A stretch of DNA of 64,000 nt. Source: Ascoidea asiatica. Taxonomy: Eukaryota; Ascomycota; Saccharomycetes; Ascoideales; Ascoideaceae. A model generated the notes under the pieces. That model had not been told where the DNA came from and ran no database searches. It saw only the letters and a program-made list of their open reading frames with translations. Both the position numbers and the translations under genes were made by a program. The stretch is from contig BCKQ01000001.1 in NCBI GenBank assembly GCA_001600695.1, positions 65,916 to 129,915 of the forward strand. The letters run 5' to 3'. Of the stretch, positions 61,668 through 64,000 are shown in pieces (position 1 is the stretch's first letter; each line of letters begins with the position of its first letter).

Positions 61668-64000
61668 ATGTCTGCCTCTGTTAAATCTCAATCAGATTCT
61701 TCATTGGTGAGCTTGAGCAAACAAAATGACAATTTAGTAACTGTTAATTCTAGTGAAGATAAGTTAGTTGATATTGATGATCAATTAATAAATGAGAATA
61801 TAATCGATAAGATGCCAATAGATAAGGCTCCAATAGATAATGTTCCAATAGATAATCCCATAATAGGTGAAACTCTATCTGATTATATTTCTATGGATAA
61901 TAATTTGGAAAAAGTTAATTCGATAAATAATCAATTAACTGAAGATAAATCAAATGATAGTGAAATATATGATGATAAGTCAGTTGTTGAAATAAATTCA
62001 ACTCCAGATATTCCAATAAATGATAAAAAAAATATAAGCAGTGATGTAATTATTATTGATTCAAGCAATGATAACGTTGATTTGATTGATATGAAGTCAG
62101 ATCATGATAGCAATGAATCAAATCTTGTCGAATCAGCCAAGACTGAATCAATCAATAAGAAATTGATAGATATTCATTTAATCGATAATCAATCATTTGA
62201 TAATGAAACATTCGATAATCAATTAGTGGAAAATAAATCAATGGACGGTAAATCAGAAGATGATAAATCAATCAATAATAAATTACTTGAGGATAATTCA
62301 ATTGATAAAAACTCAATAGATAATAAATCAATTGAAAACATCTCAATGGATAATAACTCAATGGATAATGAACAAATTAATAACATTTTTCAAACTGATA
62401 ATAATTCAATAGATGATCTATTTGGTAAAAATGATTCATTTGATGATGATATATTTGGTAAAACCAATTCACTCAATGATGATATATTTGGTCAAATTAA
62501 TAATTCAATTCCTACTACTATTCCATCTGATACTAATCCTTTGATTAATAATTCTTCAAATTTATCTAACAATTTATCCAATAATTTATCCAATAATTTC
62601 TCTAATGATTTCTCTAAAAATAATGGAAATGATAATAATAGTAATCCATTTAATGATAATGATAATAATCCATTCAATAATAATGAAGATGAAAATGATT
62701 ATAATCCATTTAATAATGATTCAATAAACAATGATTTAAATTTTCAAAATTTATTAGATAATGAATCAATTAATACTAAATCATCTGATAATGATTCAAT
62801 AGATATGAAAGTAACTGATAATAATTCTGATCTAATAACATCTCCAATATCTTTAAACTTAACTAATAATATTGATAATGATATAAATAATAATAATGAC
62901 AATAATAATAAAAATAAAAATATCTCTGAAAATAAAAAAATGGATCTAACTTTATCTTTGGCGTTCTTAGAAAATCTCGATGAAGAAGAAGAAGAAGACG
63001 ATGAAGAAGATGATGATGATGGCAACGATCAAGAAAATAAAGGTGCTATTGAACAACCTCAAAAAAGTACGGACCTTTCTAAATCTTTAGCTTTCTTAGA
63101 TGATATTGATGATGAAAGTGAAGATGAAGAACCATCTGAAGTTCTTCAAATTGATAAAAGTCAATTAAATCAGAATCAAAATTTACAACAAAAATATTCT
63201 CCGAATTATAATCAAATTAATAATCAAACTTCACCTATATTACCAGTTAAACCTCAATTTAACATTCAAAAAAATATTCAAAATAATATTCAAAATAATA
63301 ATTTCAATGATAATACTAATGGATATGACTTTTTAAATAAAAAGAAAAGTTTTAATACTTTGAATAGATCTCGTTCTAGTACTTTAAATAAACTGCCACC
63401 AACAGTTTCAAAAAAAAAATCTTTTTTTGAAGAATTACCAATATTAATACCAGAAAAAGCTTTTAGAAAACCAAAATCTCATTCACGTTTACCAATTATG
63501 AATCAATCTCATCCTCCAAATATGAACTCACATATGAATTTACCACCTCAAATGAACCCATCACAAATGAATCCACCACAGATGAACTCTTTACCAATGA
63601 ATCCTCAAATGAATCCTCAAATGAATCAACTACCAATCAGTCAGCAATTTCCAACCTTACCTTCGAAATATAATCCTCCGGTTCCAAACTCAACATCTCA
63701 AGTGCCTTTGAATTATAATGGCTCTCAATTTCCTCCTTTACAGCAAAATTTTAATTCTCAAAATTTCAATCTTGCTTCTCAAATGCCAATGAATACAAAT
63801 ACGCAAATTCTTTCTGCTCAAATGAGTATTCCTAATTTATATCAACCACCACCAACAACTTTAAATTCTCAACAATTTTCTCAAACTCCAGTTATAAGCC
63901 AATATAATCCAGTATCCCAAATTAATCATCCACAGTTCTCATCAAATGTCAATTCATCCTCCGTTAACCCTCCTCAAAATACAAAAAGAAGTAAATATAA
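61668..64000 (+). CDS. N-terminal 777 residues of a large Asn/Pro-rich protein, probably SEC16-like COPII scaffold, cut by the right edge
   Basis: An open frame runs from the ATG at 61668 (MSASVKSQSDSSLVSL, A at -3) to the window end without a stop. The first half is a degenerate array of short acidic units (DNKSIDN, DNVPIDN types) including two DDDIFGK/NDDIFGQ repeats. A Glu/Asp block follows near 440-455, between two similar segments, LTLSLAFLENLDE and LSKSLAFLDDIDD, apparently an internal duplication. Then KKKSFFEELPILIPEKAF near 585-600, and a Pro/Gln/Met/Asn-rich region (MNPPQMNSLPMNPQM). The FFEELP segment after a disordered acidic N-terminus and the Pro-rich stretch recall fungal Sec16, the ER exit-site scaffold, but its diagnostic central domain would lie off the edge. 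So the gene is certain and the name is not. Confidence 0.6.
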   Translation, partial: MSASVKSQSDSSLVSLSKQNDNLVTVNSSEDKLVDIDDQLINENIIDKMPIDKAPIDNVPIDNPIIGETLSDYISMDNNLEKVNSINNQLTEDKSNDSEIYDDKSVVEINSTPDIPINDKKNISSDVIIIDSSNDNVDLIDMKSDHDSNESNLVESAKTESINKKLIDIHLIDNQSFDNETFDNQLVENKSMDGKSEDDKSINNKLLEDNSIDKNSIDNKSIENISMDNNSMDNEQINNIFQTDNNSIDDLFGKNDSFDDDIFGKTNSLNDDIFGQINNSIPTTIPSDTNPLINNSSNLSNNLSNNLSNNFSNDFSKNNGNDNNSNPFNDNDNNPFNNNEDENDYNPFNNDSINNDLNFQNLLDNESINTKSSDNDSIDMKVTDNNSDLITSPISLNLTNNIDNDINNNNDNNNKNKNISENKKMDLTLSLAFLENLDEEEEEDDEEDDDDGNDQENKGAIEQPQKSTDLSKSLAFLDDIDDESEDEEPSEVLQIDKSQLNQNQNLQQKYSPNYNQINNQTSPILPVKPQFNIQKNIQNNIQNNNFNDNTNGYDFLNKKKSFNTLNRSRSSTLNKLPPTVSKKKSFFEELPILIPEKAFRKPKSHSRLPIMNQSHPPNMNSHMNLPPQMNPSQMNPPQMNSLPMNPQMNPQMNQLPISQQFPTLPSKYNPPVPNSTSQVPLNYNGSQFPPLQQNFNSQNFNLASQMPMNTNTQILSAQMSIPNLYQPPPTTLNSQQFSQTPVISQYNPVSQINHPQFSSNVNSSSVNPPQNTKRSKY

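Noticed and set aside
1-64000. CRISPR array, prophage or bacterial operon signatures
   Set aside because: None seen; repeats are simple tandem arrays without spacers and all recognisable genes are yeast nuclear genes.

Overview
The window is a piece of an AT-rich budding-yeast (Saccharomycotina) nuclear chromosome. The evidence is direct: recognisable yeast genes (RAD54, RPC37, DBP7, HAP2, TOA1, separase, a HAA1-type copper-fist factor, Asi-type RING protein, KTR- and MNN2-type mannosyltransferases), a tRNA-Asp almost identical to the yeast one, TTA-dominated leucine codons, and long Asn/Gln runs in regulatory proteins. Gene density is low for a yeast (about 24 protein genes in 64 kb) and intergenic DNA is long. 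CTG codons are almost absent from the conserved genes I scanned, so the genetic code (standard or CUG-reassigned) cannot be decided from the window. An Ascoidea/Saccharomycopsis-like yeast would fit, but that is a guess.

Layout, left to right. 1-4836 (-): N-terminal 1612 residues of separase (ESP1); its protease domain lies off the left edge. 5.0-8.9 kb: non-coding DNA with a 40-codon ORF and one doubtful membrane ORF. 8.9-10.9 kb: HAA1-like activator. 11.6-14.1 kb (-): large unrecognised Lys-rich/acidic protein. 14.1-20.5 kb: a 6.4-kb stretch with only one small Cys-rich ORF and a strong palindrome. 20.5-23.5 kb: Asi1/Asi3-type inner-nuclear-membrane RING protein. 25.6-27.1 kb: aldehyde dehydrogenase. 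27.6-30.2 kb (-): RAD54. 31.3-32.8 kb: low-complexity unknown. 32.9-34.7 kb (-): alcohol acetyltransferase-type enzyme. 35.6-37.2 kb (-): KRE2/MNT1-type mannosyltransferase. 37.9-39.2 kb (-) and 39.6-42.1 kb (+): RPC37 and DBP7, divergent from a shared promoter. 42.4-43.4 kb (-): TOA1, split by an 81-bp intron after an 18-nt first exon. 44.1-44.4 kb (-): small unknown. 46.1-47.1 kb: HAP2. 47.5-48.6 kb (-): Gfo/Idh/MocA oxidoreductase. 49.3-50.2 kb (-): GH17 cell-wall glucanase. 51.4-56.1 kb: a decay zone with a 14-bp tandem array, an unknown AT-rich ORF, coding remnants, a 510-bp inverted-repeat element and the remains of an aspartyl protease. 56.6-56.8 kb: tRNA-Asp and a broken tRNA-Gly-like sequence. 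57.5-59.2 kb: 14-TM MFS transporter. 59.5-61.2 kb: MNN2/MNN5-type mannosyltransferase. 61.7 kb to the right edge: start of a large Asn/Pro-rich protein, probably SEC16-like.

The genes are not organised as operons. Themes recur: transcription machinery (TOA1, RPC37, HAP2, HAA1), cell-wall and Golgi glycosylation (KTR-type, MNN2-type, GH17), and DNA/chromosome maintenance (RAD54, ESP1). A repeated architecture is visible: short GC-richer islands lie some hundreds of bases upstream of several starts, followed by long AT-rich leaders; two islands end in a clear TATA element. No complete new multi-gene system was found. The best novel material is the inverted-repeat element family, the neighbouring gene remnants, and the gene-free 14-20 kb region.
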